DNA of 64,000 bases from Pectinophora gossypiella (taxonomy: Eukaryota > Arthropoda > Insecta > Lepidoptera > Gelechiidae): the NCBI RefSeq assembly GCF_024362695.1, contig NW_026063260.1, positions 186,001 to 250,000 of the forward strand. Reading direction: 5' to 3'. The translations under genes were made by a program, and so were the position numbers. Numbering within the stretch: position 1 is the stretch's first letter; every line of letters begins with the position of its first letter. This document shows, piece after piece, positions 20,738 through 31,603 of the stretch. The notes below the pieces were generated by a model that did no database searches, was not told the DNA's origin, and saw only the letters and a program-made list of their open reading frames with translations.

Positions 20738-21915
20738 TGTCTCGAACTGTAATCAGTTCTCGAATTTAAATAATCAAATTCATAATAATATTAAAATGCA
20801 TCATATCGATTTTATTTTTACTCGAGTGAGTAATCGATTTGTAGGTTATATATGTCATAATAACACTGGCCAGAAAAAAGTTCATGCTTTTGGCGGGCTG
20901 TCATTACGAAAAAACAAAATAATTTTCAGAGAACAAAAGAAGGTGAATTAGAACAGAGAACAGAAATCAGTGAACATTCAGATTATTCAGAAACAGATCA
21001 GAGCAGAAATAACAGTGTATTTTCAGATATAACAATCAACAACAGTTTTATCAGACTTCCTGTCGATGCGCAGGAAGAATATTCAGTTAAGTCTTATCAT
21101 CATCATCAGCCGTACGACGCCCACTGCTGGGCATAGGCCTCCCCCAAGTTAAGTCTAATAATACTTATATATTTTCCTAATTACTTAGATATCAGTTATG
21201 CTATAGGTATTTGTATTATTTGGTATAAATCGACAAAGGGAACAAATGAAATTGCATTAAGAGAGATTATTCAGAAACAGATTAGAGAAGAAACAGTGTG
21301 TTTTCAGGTATAACAATCAACAACAGTTTTATCAGACTTCCTGTCGATGTGCAGGAAGAATATTCAGTTAAGTCTTATAATACTTATATATTTTCTTAAT
21401 TACTTAGATATCAGTTATGCTATATTTGTATTATCCGATACAAATCGATAAAGAGAACAACAGACAGTAAACAGTAAAACGGATAGTAAAACAAACAGTA
21501 AAACATTGCAGTAGGTAATATCGTTGTAGTGATTTATCAGGTAATCAGATGAATTTATCAAGGCAATCAGGTGGACAGGGATGGCTGTAAGGGGCGGTTG
21601 GAGGCCATTCGCGGGGTTTCACCCCATATTCAAACATCGTGGGCTTTTTGCCCTATATTCAGACGGCTATGGGCACGTTGTCCATTTGTGGGTATTTTGC
21701 CCCATAGGTATTCATATAACTATGAAACATTCTAATCACATATTCTAACATCATTGGTTTTTTACCCTATATTTAGACAGCTATGGGCACGTTGCCCATT
21801 TGTGGGTATTTTGCCCCATAGGTATTTCATATAACTATGACACATTTCAGTTTTGGAATGTGATTCAGAATTCAGATAATTCGTGACCTTACATGATTAT
21901 GTATGGTTCACGACA
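20738..21915 (+). repeat. 5' LTR of element D (1178 bp)
   Basis: Contains two internal tandem duplications: ~230 bp (about 20985-21245 and 21270-21465) and ~120 bp (about 21630-21730 and 21760-21850). The latter is a run of small hairpins such as GGGGTttcACCCC and GGGCACGTTGCCC. A 51-bp LINE tail is embedded at about 21099-21149. Confidence 0.85.
21099..21149 (-). mobile_element. 51-bp 5'-truncated LINE tail inside LTR of D
   Basis: On the minus strand it reads GGGGAGGCCTATGCCCAGC..., encoding GEAYAQQWASYG and a stop within a TGATGATGATGA tail. It is flanked by TTAAGTCT-type duplications, and the paralogous half of the LTR's internal repeat lacks it. The end fits an RTE-like LINE, named from memory. 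Confidence 0.6.
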
Positions 21916-21933
21916 TGGTGGAGGTGCTGGGAT
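21916..21933 (+). promoter_or_regulatory. Primer-binding site of element D
   Basis: TGGTGGAGGTGCTGGGAT begins immediately after the LTR's terminal ACA. tRNA not identified. Confidence 0.7.
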
Positions 21934-21979
21934 ATCTTGAACATGTAATTTAGTGTTATGATACCCAGTACAAAATCAG

Positions 21980-22560
21980 TAGATACAGAACAGTTGACAT
22001 CAAATCAGATGGACCTAATTAGATGGACCAATTCAGTTGTTAAATCAGATGGACCTAATTAGATGGACCAATTCAGTTGTTAAATCAGTTGGCTCAAATC
22101 AGATAGGCCAATAACAGTTGTTAAATCAGTTAGCTCAAATCAGATGGACCAATAACAGTTGTTAAAACAGGTGACTCAAATCAGATGGGCCAATAATAGT
22201 TGTTAAATCAGTTGACTCAAATCAGATGGGCCAATAATAGTAGTTAAATGAGATGGACCAAATCAGTTGTCAAAGCAGATTGACCAGATTATTTGCGAAT
22301 CAGATCAACCAAATCAGTTGATAAATCAGAAGGACGAAGCCAGTTGTTAATGTTATCGACATCAAATCGGATAGACCATGTAACTGTTGACCATAACAGT
22401 TATCAACATCAAATCGGATTGACCATGTTAGTTATCAACATCAAATCAGATAGACTATACCAGTTATCAACATTAAATCAGATTGACTATACCAGTTATC
22501 AACATAAAATCAGATTGACTATACCAGATATCAACAAATCATAAATCAGATCAGTTGAAT
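21980..22560 (+). repeat. Degenerate minisatellite in element D
   Basis: Imperfect tandem units of roughly 30-50 bp built on TTAAATCAGTTG, CAAATCAGATGGACC and CAATAACAGTTG. They shift towards ATCAGATTGACTATACCAG near the right end. Confidence 0.8.
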
Positions 22561-22627
22561 TGAGTTGTTAAGTTTGTTGTCAGTCAGTTCATTTACGAGT
22601 TTCGAAAAGTACTAATTCATAGATTTT

Positions 22628-23065
22628 ATGTTTTTGGGGTACAAATTTTACTATGTTTCACTTCAATTTATATTGCTTAAATTCAGTGTAAACATATTCG
22701 AAATAGTAAGTATTGTTATTAGAATGAATACCAACCATTTGCTAAAAGTTAAGACCAAGTTTTCAATTAAATATCGTATATTAACCGATTCATATGCAAC
22801 AGTTATAGAACATGAATCAACAATCGTGCTATCAGTGGCGCAGAAGCAATCTGGGCATCATTATCCACAGCTAGCGGATGCCTTCCAGGTTATTATTCAG
22901 TACAATTAAGAGTTCTTCCTTGTTGACGAGCTTCGGGAGTTGGAGAACATTAATCAAGAGTTCAAAGAGGTAAACTATACGCTGACGCATATGAGGGAGC
23001 TGTCGATGATATCAGCAGCCTCGACCTCTTCAGTCGCAGATCAGGATATTCAGGTGAGAGCCTAA
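22628..23065 (+). pseudogene. Possible coding remnant in element D
   Basis: An open frame to TAA 22907-22909 continues in the same frame after that stop through a charged helical stretch (DELRELENINQEFKEVNYTL) to TAA at 23063-23065. It may be a Gag remnant of the parent element, but no family motif is recognisable. Confidence 0.25.
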
Positions 23066-23348
23066 TTGCCCTCTATTAAGCTGTACCTCCAGTAGCAACA
23101 AATTGGAATAGCTCAAATTTTTAGTCCTTTTTCAGTAACGACTGAGTTGTCAGCACAAACCAAACATGCTAACATCATCTGGAGAAAGTTGTGATATTAG
23201 ATATATTAAGTTGTTATATTACTGATACTTTTCAGTTATCCAGAATAGACGTATCTGCTTATGTTTATTGAAAACATCAGCAAAATTTTGATTCAGTGCG
23301 CTGTCTCATAATCAACAACAGCTTCAGCTAAATTAACAGGACATAGCA

Positions 23349-23459
23349 ATGAAACAGAGTTTGAGTCTAAGTCAACAAACTGCTTATCAAGCTGTTCAGA
23401 ACATAGTGCAGCAAATTGAACAGTCTACTCAAAATCTACAGCAGGGTTTAGAATGCTGA
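23349..23459 (+). CDS. Short Gln-rich ORF in element D (36 aa)
   Basis: ATG to TGA, glutamine-rich and probably helical (QQTAYQAVQNIVQQIEQ). It could be a leftover of Gag or chance. No function is claimed. Confidence 0.2.
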   Translation: MKQSLSLSQQTAYQAVQNIVQQIEQSTQNLQQGLEC

Positions 23460-23506
23460 ACTTAATCATAACACATGTGTATTTCATAATTCTTGCGTCG
23501 GGGCAG

Positions 23507-24684
23507 TGTCTCGAACTGTAATCAGTTCTCGAATTTAAATAATCAAATTCATAATAATATTAAAATGCATCATATCGATTTTATTTTTACTCGAGTGAGT
23601 AATCGATTTGTAGGTTATATATGTCATAATAACACTGGCCAGAAAAAAGTTCATGCTTTTGGCGGGCTGTCATTACGAAAAAACAAAATAATTTTCAGAG
23701 AACAAAAGAAGGTGAATTAGAACAGAGAACAGAAATCAGTGAACATTCAGATTATTCAGAAACAGATCAGAGCAGAAATAACAGTGTATTTTCAGATATA
23801 ACAATCAACAACAGTTTTATCAGACTTCCTGTCGATGCGCAGGAAGAATATTCAGTTAAGTCTTATCATCATCATCAGCCGTACGACGCCCACTGCTGGG
23901 CATAGGCCTCCCCCAAGTTAAGTCTAATAATACTTATATATTTTCCTAATTACTTAGATATCAGTTATGCTATAGGTATTTGTATTATTTGGTATAAATC
24001 GACAAAGGGAACAAATGAAATTGCATTAAGAGAGATTATTCAGAAACAGATTAGAGAAGAAACAGTGTGTTTTCAGGTATAACAATCAACAACAGTTTTA
24101 TCAGACTTCCTGTCGATGTGCAGGAAGAATATTCAGTTAAGTCTTATAATACTTATATATTTTCTTAATTACTTAGATATCAGTTATGCTATATTTGTAT
24201 TATCCGATACAAATCGATAAAGAGAACAACAGACAGTAAACAGTAAAACGGATAGTAAAACAAACAGTAAAACATTGCAGTAGGTAATATCGTTGTAGTG
24301 ATTTATCAGGTAATCAGATGAATTTATCAAGGCAATCAGGTGGACAGGGATGGCTGTAAGGGGCGGTTGGAGGCCATTCGCGGGGTTTCACCCCATATTC
24401 AAACATCGTGGGCTTTTTGCCCTATATTCAGACGGCTATGGGCACGTTGTCCATTTGTGGGTATTTTGCCCCATAGGTATTCATATAACTATGAAACATT
24501 CTAATCACATATTCTAACATCATTGGTTTTTTACCCTATATTTAGACAGCTATGGGCACGTTGCCCATTTGTGGGTATTTTGCCCCATAGGTATTTCATA
24601 TAACTATGACACATTTCAGTTTTGGAATGTGATTCAGAATTCAGATAATTCGTGACCTTACATGATTATGTATGGTTCACGACA
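23507..24684 (+). repeat. 3' LTR of element D (1178 bp)
   Basis: Offset of 2769 bp from the 5' LTR with no difference noticed on reading. It also carries the 51-bp LINE tail (about 23868-23918). Confidence 0.88.
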
Positions 24685-24832
24685 CTTTCCTTCTTATATA
24701 CGATAATTAAAATAATCATAATATTACAAAGCTATTCAAGTTGGCAATAGTTCGCAAACCTTTCTTTCTCACGAACTATTGCAAAGCAATTGAGTGTGAA
24801 CCTTCTTTCTCACACTTGTAACTATCGTATAC
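24685..24832. repeat. Hairpin-comb repeat, block 2
   Basis: Completes the hairpin split by D and carries a further full unit. It stops after CGTATAC, the left arm of the next hairpin, whose loop received the CR1 insertion. Confidence 0.85.
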
Positions 24833-24859
24833 AATCAATCAATCAATCAATCAATCAAT
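24833..24859 (-). repeat. (GATT)n 3' tail of the CR1
   Basis: Plus-strand AATC repeats, preceded in element sense by an AATAAAG polyadenylation-like signal (about 24859-24868). Confidence 0.85.
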
Positions 24860-24868
24860 GTCTTTATT

Positions 24869-25211
24869 GTGCTAGATATTTAGGTCATTTACATTTGCAG
24901 TTGTTATTTACATTATTAAATCATCCTCTAAATACTACCTTTGCAGGCATACACAAGTTTTAAAATACACATTACATGGAACTTAAATAATAAATATCAA
25001 CATATTTGTCACAATTTTCGCCATTAGGTCATAAATAAACTGAGTATGTCACAGATTTCTTCGGCAATACACAAATTATGCAATTTTGGACAATTCCACA
25101 AAACAAACAAAAATTATAGGACATGTCAAAAATATAGAATAACAAGACAATTACACAAGGCAAACAAAATTATTAGATATGTCAAGAATGTAAGATAATA
25201 ATAATAACATT
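24869..25211 (-). other. 3' untranslated region of the CR1
   Basis: Non-coding AT-rich sequence between the ORF2 stop and the tail. Nothing else is seen. Confidence 0.7.
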
Positions 25212-28112
25212 TTATTTATATTGTAGGAATTCATGCAAACTATAAAAACACATTTCTACCAACCATGCCTTTACAGAGTCAGAGAATTTTTTATATGTTA
25301 ATGCTTTGAAGTGCTCTGGTAACTTATTATATATTTTTATACACATACAATATGAATTATTTTCAACAATTGTCAATTTGGATGGCGGCTTGTACAATTT
25401 ATATCTATATTGAGTGCGTAAGATTCTATTGCTAACAGTTTGGTTTTCTTGAAAGAGCTCTTTATTTTTATAAACAAAAAGGCAGACTTCCAAAATGTAT
25501 AGACAGTAAAGCGTTAGTAATTTATAATTTCGGAAGTAAGGCCGACATGAGTCCATCATACTAAGACCGAAAATTGCCCTAATACATCTTTTTTGTATGA
25601 TGAAAGCCTTGATCATGTCAGTAGAGTTACCCCATACGACAATTCCATAACGCAAAACCGAACATACGTATCCATTATAGGCAGTGATGGCAGCTGTATT
25701 AGAAACGACTTGACTGACACGTCTTAGAGCAAACACGAATCTGTTTATTCTTGAACAAATATGGGTTATATGCTCTTTCCAATTGCAGTTGAAATCAAGT
25801 ATGATCCCCAGAAATTTTGTACTTAGTGTTTGTTCGACACTTTGGCCGTTATAATAAATATTAAGTACTAAAGGTTTTCTTTGATAAGTACAAAATTGCA
25901 TAAGTTTAGTTTTTGCTACATTAACTTTTAAATTGTTTATGCTTAACCAATCGATTGTTTTTTGTAGTGTCCTATTTATTTCTTGTTCATATACATCCAA
26001 CTCAGTACCTTTTATCAATATCGTAGTATCGTCAGCAAATAACACACATTCGTGTTCCAATGCATTTGGCAAATCGTTAATGTAGAGCAAAAATAGTAGA
26101 GGTCCCAAAATACTGCCTTGAGGAACGCCATAATTATTTGTCATAAACGATGACCTATACTGACGTATGCTTTTAGTTTCTCTGCAATATCTCCGAAGAT
26201 CCACACATTGCTCTCGTTGATATAGATAGCTTTTCAACCAGTCGTTAGCAGGTCCCCTAATGCCATACCTATAGATCTTTTGCAGTAGGCGTTCATGACA
26301 TACAAAATCGAAGGCTTTCGTCATGTCCATGAATAGTACTGAAATAGGTATTTTTGCATTTAGGCTATCAGTAATCATTTTTAACAACTTGAATACGGCT
26401 AATGAGGTACTTTTACCTTTTCGAAAGCCATTCTGTTCGTCTTTTATTAAGTTTTTAGATTCAAGGAAACCTATGAGGCGTCTGTACATAACCTTTTCAA
26501 GAATTTTCGAAAACACAGGTATTAGAGTTATGGGTCTATAGTTACCAATGGATTCCTTTTCACCTTTTTTGTATAGAGGTTTAACGACAGACTTTTTTAG
26601 AGCATCGGGAAAAACTCCTTCGAGTTGGCACCTATTAATTACATGTGCTAGCGGATGTATAATAATGTCAACACTAATCTTAAGGATTTCAGTAGCTATT
26701 CCATCGTAACCAACTGCTTTTGTATTTTTAAGGGAATTTACTACTTTAGTAAGTTCATTATAGCTGACAGGTGATAGAAATATGCTCTGCTCCACCGACG
26801 ATATATATCTGTCTGTGTTTTCCAGTTTTGCGATTGACGAACAGCTTTTTGAAACAGTGCGTATAAAATGGTCATTAAATATTTCTGCGATGGTTTGAGG
26901 GTCAGTAACTTCATTGTTGTTAATTATTATTCTATCAATTGAATTTTGGGAACTATCTGCTGAATATTCCTTTATTACATCCCAAACCGCCTTACATTTA
27001 TTTTTTTTCTTAGTTATATAGTTACTATTACAATACTTTTGTGAATAAATTATACATTTACGTAGTGTACGAGAGTAATATTGATAACGAGATTTTGATA
27101 TTTTATTATGACGACATTTTAAATACAGTTCCCTTTTTGTTTTACAACACTTTCTTATACCTGGTGTTAACCATTTTATTTTACGACCTTTCAGTGTTTT
27201 TTTAACTTTAATGATCGGGAAACAGAGGTTATAAAACAGGGTGTACTCTTCGTAGAATTTATTAAACGCTTCTGAAGCAGATAGATTATCGTTATATATT
27301 TCGATAAAAGATAATTTAGATAGACATTCCAAAAACTTGCGCTTGTTTTCTGGACTAAAATCTCTAGCATATTCGTACCACCAGACAACAGGCAACGACC
27401 TAGCTTTTTCCAAGGAAATGTGATATGTTTGCGCTGTATGATCCGACATACCCAAATCATGTACTCTCGCTTGTCCAGTTGCGATGTTAGTTATTATGTG
27501 ATCAATGCATGTTGCCGATGTAGAGGTTATTCGAGTGGGTTCATTTAATTTAGTATGCAGGTTGTAGTTTTCTAAAATTCTAATTAATTCACTTGATATA
27601 CTGGATCTGGTCAAAGTGTCTATATTTAAATCTCCGCACAAAATGTATCTTTTACGCTTACTTCTGCAAACATTGTATAGAAGTTGTTCCAACCTTTTAA
27701 AGAAAAGTGATTCAGGTGATGTTGGGGTTTTGTTCGTGTATATGCATAAAACAACAATATTGTGGTCTGTGAGCTCTATGCCGCAGCACTCAAAAACGCA
27801 ACTCTTTGCAATTAAATCGAGGTTGTCTACGACTTTAAATCGCAAGTCTCTTTTTATCAAAATCACGACACCGCCTTTATTTTTGTTTCTCAAAAAATGT
27901 GCAGCAATATTGAATCCTTTTAATTTTAAATTAAGTTCTGTACCTTTTTGTATATTTGTCTCACACAAGCAAATTATGTCTAAATCATTTATATTGTCTT
28001 TTCCAGGCAAGTTTGTTAGTGTGCAGTATAATAAATCTTGTTTATTAAGAGCACCTGCTATATTCAAATGAAATATACCCAGTGTGTTAATGTGCGAACT
28101 ATTTGCACACAT
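25212..28112 (-). CDS. CR1 ORF2: AP endonuclease and reverse transcriptase (intact)
   Basis: N-terminal apurinic-type endonuclease shows FHLNIAG, CLCETN, CGDLNID and a SDH triad end. The RT follows, with NYRPITLIPVFSKILEK, QNGFRKGKST, MTKAFD, GVPQGSILGPLLF and the catalytic FADD. The C-terminal thumb region ends near YSLHEFL. It nicks DNA and reverse-transcribes the LINE RNA on the target. The frame is open from 28205, but that codon is GTG; the first ATG is at 28112, 41 bp after the ORF1 stop, so about 966 aa. No stops or frameshifts were seen. Confidence 0.93.
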   Translation of the reverse strand: MCANSSHINTLGIFHLNIAGALNKQDLLYCTLTNLPGKDNINDLDIICLCETNIQKGTELNLKLKGFNIAAHFLRNKNKGGVVILIKRDLRFKVVDNLDLIAKSCVFECCGIELTDHNIVVLCIYTNKTPTSPESLFFKRLEQLLYNVCRSKRKRYILCGDLNIDTLTRSSISSELIRILENYNLHTKLNEPTRITSTSATCIDHIITNIATGQARVHDLGMSDHTAQTYHISLEKARSLPVVWWYEYARDFSPENKRKFLECLSKLSFIEIYNDNLSASEAFNKFYEEYTLFYNLCFPIIKVKKTLKGRKIKWLTPGIRKCCKTKRELYLKCRHNKISKSRYQYYSRTLRKCIIYSQKYCNSNYITKKKNKCKAVWDVIKEYSADSSQNSIDRIIINNNEVTDPQTIAEIFNDHFIRTVSKSCSSIAKLENTDRYISSVEQSIFLSPVSYNELTKVVNSLKNTKAVGYDGIATEILKISVDIIIHPLAHVINRCQLEGVFPDALKKSVVKPLYKKGEKESIGNYRPITLIPVFSKILEKVMYRRLIGFLESKNLIKDEQNGFRKGKSTSLAVFKLLKMITDSLNAKIPISVLFMDMTKAFDFVCHERLLQKIYRYGIRGPANDWLKSYLYQREQCVDLRRYCRETKSIRQYRSSFMTNNYGVPQGSILGPLLFLLYINDLPNALEHECVLFADDTTILIKGTELDVYEQEINRTLQKTIDWLSINNLKVNVAKTKLMQFCTYQRKPLVLNIYYNGQSVEQTLSTKFLGIILDFNCNWKEHITHICSRINRFVFALRRVSQVVSNTAAITAYNGYVCSVLRYGIVVWGNSTDMIKAFIIQKRCIRAIFGLSMMDSCRPYFRNYKLLTLYCLYILEVCLFVYKNKELFQENQTVSNRILRTQYRYKLYKPPSKLTIVENNSYCMCIKIYNKLPEHFKALTYKKFSDSVKAWLVEMCFYSLHEFLQYK

Positions 28113-28152
28113 CGTGTTTAAACCGTGTATACTTCCTTGCGAAATGTCTAAT

Positions 28153-28731
28153 TCATTCACGAAAAAACTCTGAGTCTGTTTGTGTTTGAATGCTCCTTTT
28201 ATCACTTATCGTATTCTCAGCTTGCTTATTCCTACAATTCAATAAAATCATGTCCAATACAATCATTCTAACCGAGTTTATTTTATCCAATATGCCACTT
28301 TTAAAATAACTTACATCTAAACAGTGCAGATTTTCCAAATTTTTACTTATTATGTGTAGCAACTCATTTAACTTATAGGTATTAAGATAATTATTGTTGT
28401 GAATTTTGCCAAATAATACATTTGTGTTGGTCAGGATCTCTAAATTATAATATAAAGCTGCTTGGAATTTTATAACTTGCTTATCATGGGATCCAGCTAA
28501 TAAAATAACGTAATCTTGTTTTGTGTAGTTACTGCATTCCAATAAACTGCCCTGCACAATCTGGCTGAGTGATGCATTCGGCTTGATGATTGAAGTGACA
28601 AAGTATTTATCACCTAGTCGTTTCTCTAAAATATTTCTCAGCCCTCTGCCAGTCTCATCACCTAATATTAGCACCTTTTGTCTATGATTATTATCCTCGT
28701 TACTAATTTTGTTGTTATAAGTATCTTTAGG
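28153..28731 (-). pseudogene. CR1 ORF1, C-terminal part (SGNH-like domain)
   Basis: ILGDETGRGL resembles block I of the SGNH/GDSL esterase-like domain known in CR1 ORF1, though the usual Ser is Glu here. GSHDKQ may be the late block. It is separated from the N-terminal part by 1187 bp of insertion plus TSD. That length puts both parts in one reading frame, so this is one gene broken by the insertion. Confidence 0.75.
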
Positions 28732-29909
28732 GGTGTCCGATTATTTGACAAAAAACAAATAATAAATTTTCATTTGAAAAACAACATTTGTCAAAACTAT
28801 ATTTGATAAATGTATCATTTTACAAACTATTGTTTAATAAACTACTCATTAGACAATATATTTACAAAAAAAATAATTATTACGCTAAAACATAAATTTA
28901 CAAATTGATTATTTTATAAACATGTTAGATGGCAAAACAACGTAAAGCAAAAATAACATTTGACAAAATGCATTGCTTGGTAAATATTTTATTAACCAAA
29001 ATCTATGTAAATCAACAAAAATCTTTCTCAGTTTACTATAGTTTAACAAAAAACGTATGAAAAAAGATCATTTTAGAAGAAAGTAGTAAGCTATTAAGTA
29101 CGTGTATATCATTACTTTGGGTTCATGCATGAAAGTCCAATAATAATAAAGAAGTTAAATAATTATAATAATCATTTATTTTCCAATGTTTGGTTAGGTT
29201 AGGTTAGAACTGCGACCACAACGCACGAGCCGAGCGAGCGAAGCGAGCGTGCCGCGGCAGCGGCCGGCGAGTGCCAGAACCGAATTCTACTTATTTTACT
29301 AAATTCACGTAATATGATTTTTTTTAAAAGATTTAAGTTTCTATGGTATTAGTATTAATACAAAATTATTTCTGGCCTATAAACAATCTGTTCAAGAGTT
29401 TAAATAGTTATTTTTAAAAACTAAGTAATAATTTATTTTCTAACTTTTTGTAATAACCAAAATCTATGTTAATCAACAAAAATCTTTCTCTGTTTACTAT
29501 AGTTAAAAAAATACAATACGCGTCAGTCACACTTATTTTAAAAGACAGTGCAATAAACGAAATAGTGCGGCAATAAGTGGGTACTACAATAAAATTATTC
29601 TAAAATACCGACTTTTGTACGGCTTTACATAAAAATAGTTATTTAAAAAAAAAATAATTTATCTTGTAACTTTTTGTATAATCACCAGTTTGGCAAACGA
29701 ATTATTTAGTCATGTGATTATTTTAAATATAATATTTTAACGGTTGAATTATTTTCTAAGTAAAACATTTGCGGAATCTGTATTATGTCATATGATTGTT
29801 TTTAAAGTAATATGTTTGCGAAATGAAAGTTTGTCAAATGATTAGTTTTCCAAACGTTGTTTGTAAAATGATTATTTGTTATACGTTTTTTGTAAAACAT
29901 TAGTGAACC
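28732..29909. mobile_element. 1.18-kb TIR element inside CR1 ORF1
   Basis: Flanked by ATCTTTAGG (28723-28731, 29910-29918), a 9-bp TSD (8 if one G belongs to the element). Imperfect ~25-bp TIRs share GGT at the tip and ACAAAAAAC inside. Both ends hold degenerate subterminal repeats of TTTGTAAAATGATTATTT type. There is no transposase. The TSD size suggests hAT or Mutator-like mobilisation. Confidence 0.75.
29191..29206 (+). repeat. Short TTAGG run
   Basis: GGTTAGGTTAGGTTAG, about three copies of the arthropod telomere motif inside the TIR element, followed by a GC-rich stretch to about 29280. Too short to mean a chromosome end. Confidence 0.6.
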
Positions 29910-30785
29910 ATCTTTAGGATTCTCGTCATTCTTGCTGATACTCGGGAGCTTACCGTTTGACTTATTTGGAATTTCCTCCTCTTCCTTTGACTCTACATTT
30001 TCTATCAATTCTTCGTCTTGCGGTTCGGCATTCTCAAAACGTTGGAAATACACTTCGTTATTAATAGTGTCGTTGAGAGAATTCAATAACGATGACGTTA
30101 TAGTATCGTTAAGGGAGTTATGTAACGAAGATGTAGCAATATTCTTCTTGATTTTCAACCTCTTCCGCTTATTTTCTTTAATGGCTCTAAATCCACTCGT
30201 GCTCGGGCCAGAGGTTGAAAAATCAAGTCTTGATTTTCGTAATGTGGACTCTTTCTTTCTATTAGATATGGGTGTCGATTCTGTTATACGTGTAAGTGTA
30301 TCTATTTTGACTTCATAATCGGATATTACACTTTTAAGTTTGAAATTTTCTGACAGTAAATTCTGAATCTCGTTATCTGCTGACTCTAATTGGGCCTTGA
30401 CCGCTCGTACCTGATTTTCCAAATCTTCCACATACACGTAAGTACACTTATTTTCAATTGGGCAGCTTCTATTTAGGAATAAAGATTCGCTTTCTTGTTC
30501 TAGGTCATCCATTTCTAAGGACTGAAAGGAGTTTTCTGTCGACACATTAATTACCATTCCACCACTGCGTTTGGTAATGGTAACACACTCATGACATGTC
30601 CACATCCTTTCTAATTCATGCCCTGTCGTCACGAACTTCTCCTTAGTTATTTTTACACATCTATAGTGAAAATGTGCTTTACATTTTGTGCAGTTCAACA
30701 GCTCATTTACTGAGATGTGTCGGGAGCACGCTGCACAGTTTCTCATTTTTACTGGAGGTGTATATTTATTAACGATTTGCGACAA
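29910..30785 (-). pseudogene. CR1 ORF1, N-terminal part (PHD finger and coiled coil)
   Basis: Residues ~17-70 form a PHD-type finger with Cys/His pattern CAAC...CTKC...HYRC...CHEC. After a linker, residues ~120-170 are a likely coiled coil (ENQVRAVKAQLESADNEIQ), then a basic stretch (KENKRKRLKIKKN). CR1 ORF1 proteins bind the LINE RNA; the PHD role is not established here. The frame runs into the inserted TIR element at 29910. Confidence 0.8.
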
Positions 30786-31603
30786 ATGTGTTTTCGATCA
30801 TAATCTAACGTTTTCTAAATTCATCGAACAGTGACATCTGTTGACGAACAGGCATAGCTGCACAGCGACATCTGCTGAGGAATAGTAGTAGCAGAAACAA
30901 TCGATGTATTGGAGTTTTAAGATAGTTCAGTATAATTCAGTATAGATCCACTAGATGGCGCTTTTAATTGATATTTTCTCGTTCTTATGATTAATTATAA
31001 TACGTTTCTTTACGGTTTTCCATTGTATTTATTTACTTGAAAATGTTGAAAGTGTTATTTAGGTTCATGCCACAAAAAATATCCCCAAAAAAAAAGTCAA
31101 AATAATTTTATTGGATTTGAACCTTCATAAAAGTTTTCACTGACAGTTTACTAAGCAAAAAAGCAAGCATGAAGCGCACTGGGCCACGGTGACATCGGTA
31201 AGGTGTAGCCAAATTAGCGATATCCACTTGATATTATCGTAGAACTGTCTTATAAAAGTTCGTTATAATCTAGAATTTAAAATTATTTATATTTGCACAA
31301 CTATTTTTTAATGTTTATCACTGGTTTTAGGTTTATGCAATTCACATCTACATGCATGTCCATATTCTCCTGAACTTTATTCACCGTAATTGATTTTATT
31401 CACCTTGTACAACACTTAGCAAGTTTTATAATTTTCTACGAAGGGAAATCGTCGCAAAATGGTTCCACAGGTTCACTATGTCACTATACACAGTTTTATT
31501 CACTTTTCTTTAATTAGCAATAACTTTTACCTTTCTAACAAAATATTTAACGTGGAGCTGATGTTTACCGTGTCACGCCCTCTAGTGACGATCCGATCAA
31601 GCG
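30786..31603 (-). other. Probable CR1 5' untranslated region
   Basis: AT-rich with no ORF. It includes GACATCTGTTGACGAACAGG and a near-repeat of it, and CACTAGATGGCGC. Some of it could be another old insertion; its edges are not resolvable. Confidence 0.45.

Larger units (their letters stand above)
20738..24684 (+). mobile_element. Non-autonomous LTR retroelement D
   Basis: Direct repeats of 1178 bp (20738-21915, 23507-24684) start TGTC and end GACA, appear identical, and are flanked by TSD CTTTC (20733-20737, 24685-24689). TGGTGGAGGTGCTGGGAT directly follows the left LTR as PBS. The internal region is only 1591 bp and has no RT, integrase or recognisable Gag. It must have been mobilised in trans. 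The superfamily is unknown; the 5-bp TSD fits Gypsy, BEL or Copia. Confidence 0.88.
24833..31603 (-). mobile_element. CR1-type LINE with nested TIR element
   Basis: On the minus strand: 5' region, ORF1 with PHD finger, coiled coil and SGNH-like domain (split by an insertion), ORF2 endonuclease-RT, AATAAAG and a (GATT)n tail. PHD-plus-esterase ORF1 is characteristic of CR1. The flanks (CGTATAC and AAACCCTTCC) join to restore a hairpin loop of element C. No clear TSD was found. The exact 5' end is uncertain. Confidence 0.82.

Noticed and set aside
29191..29206. Telomere (TTAGG) tract
   Set aside because: Only three copies, inside a TIR element; short runs are common in insect repeats.
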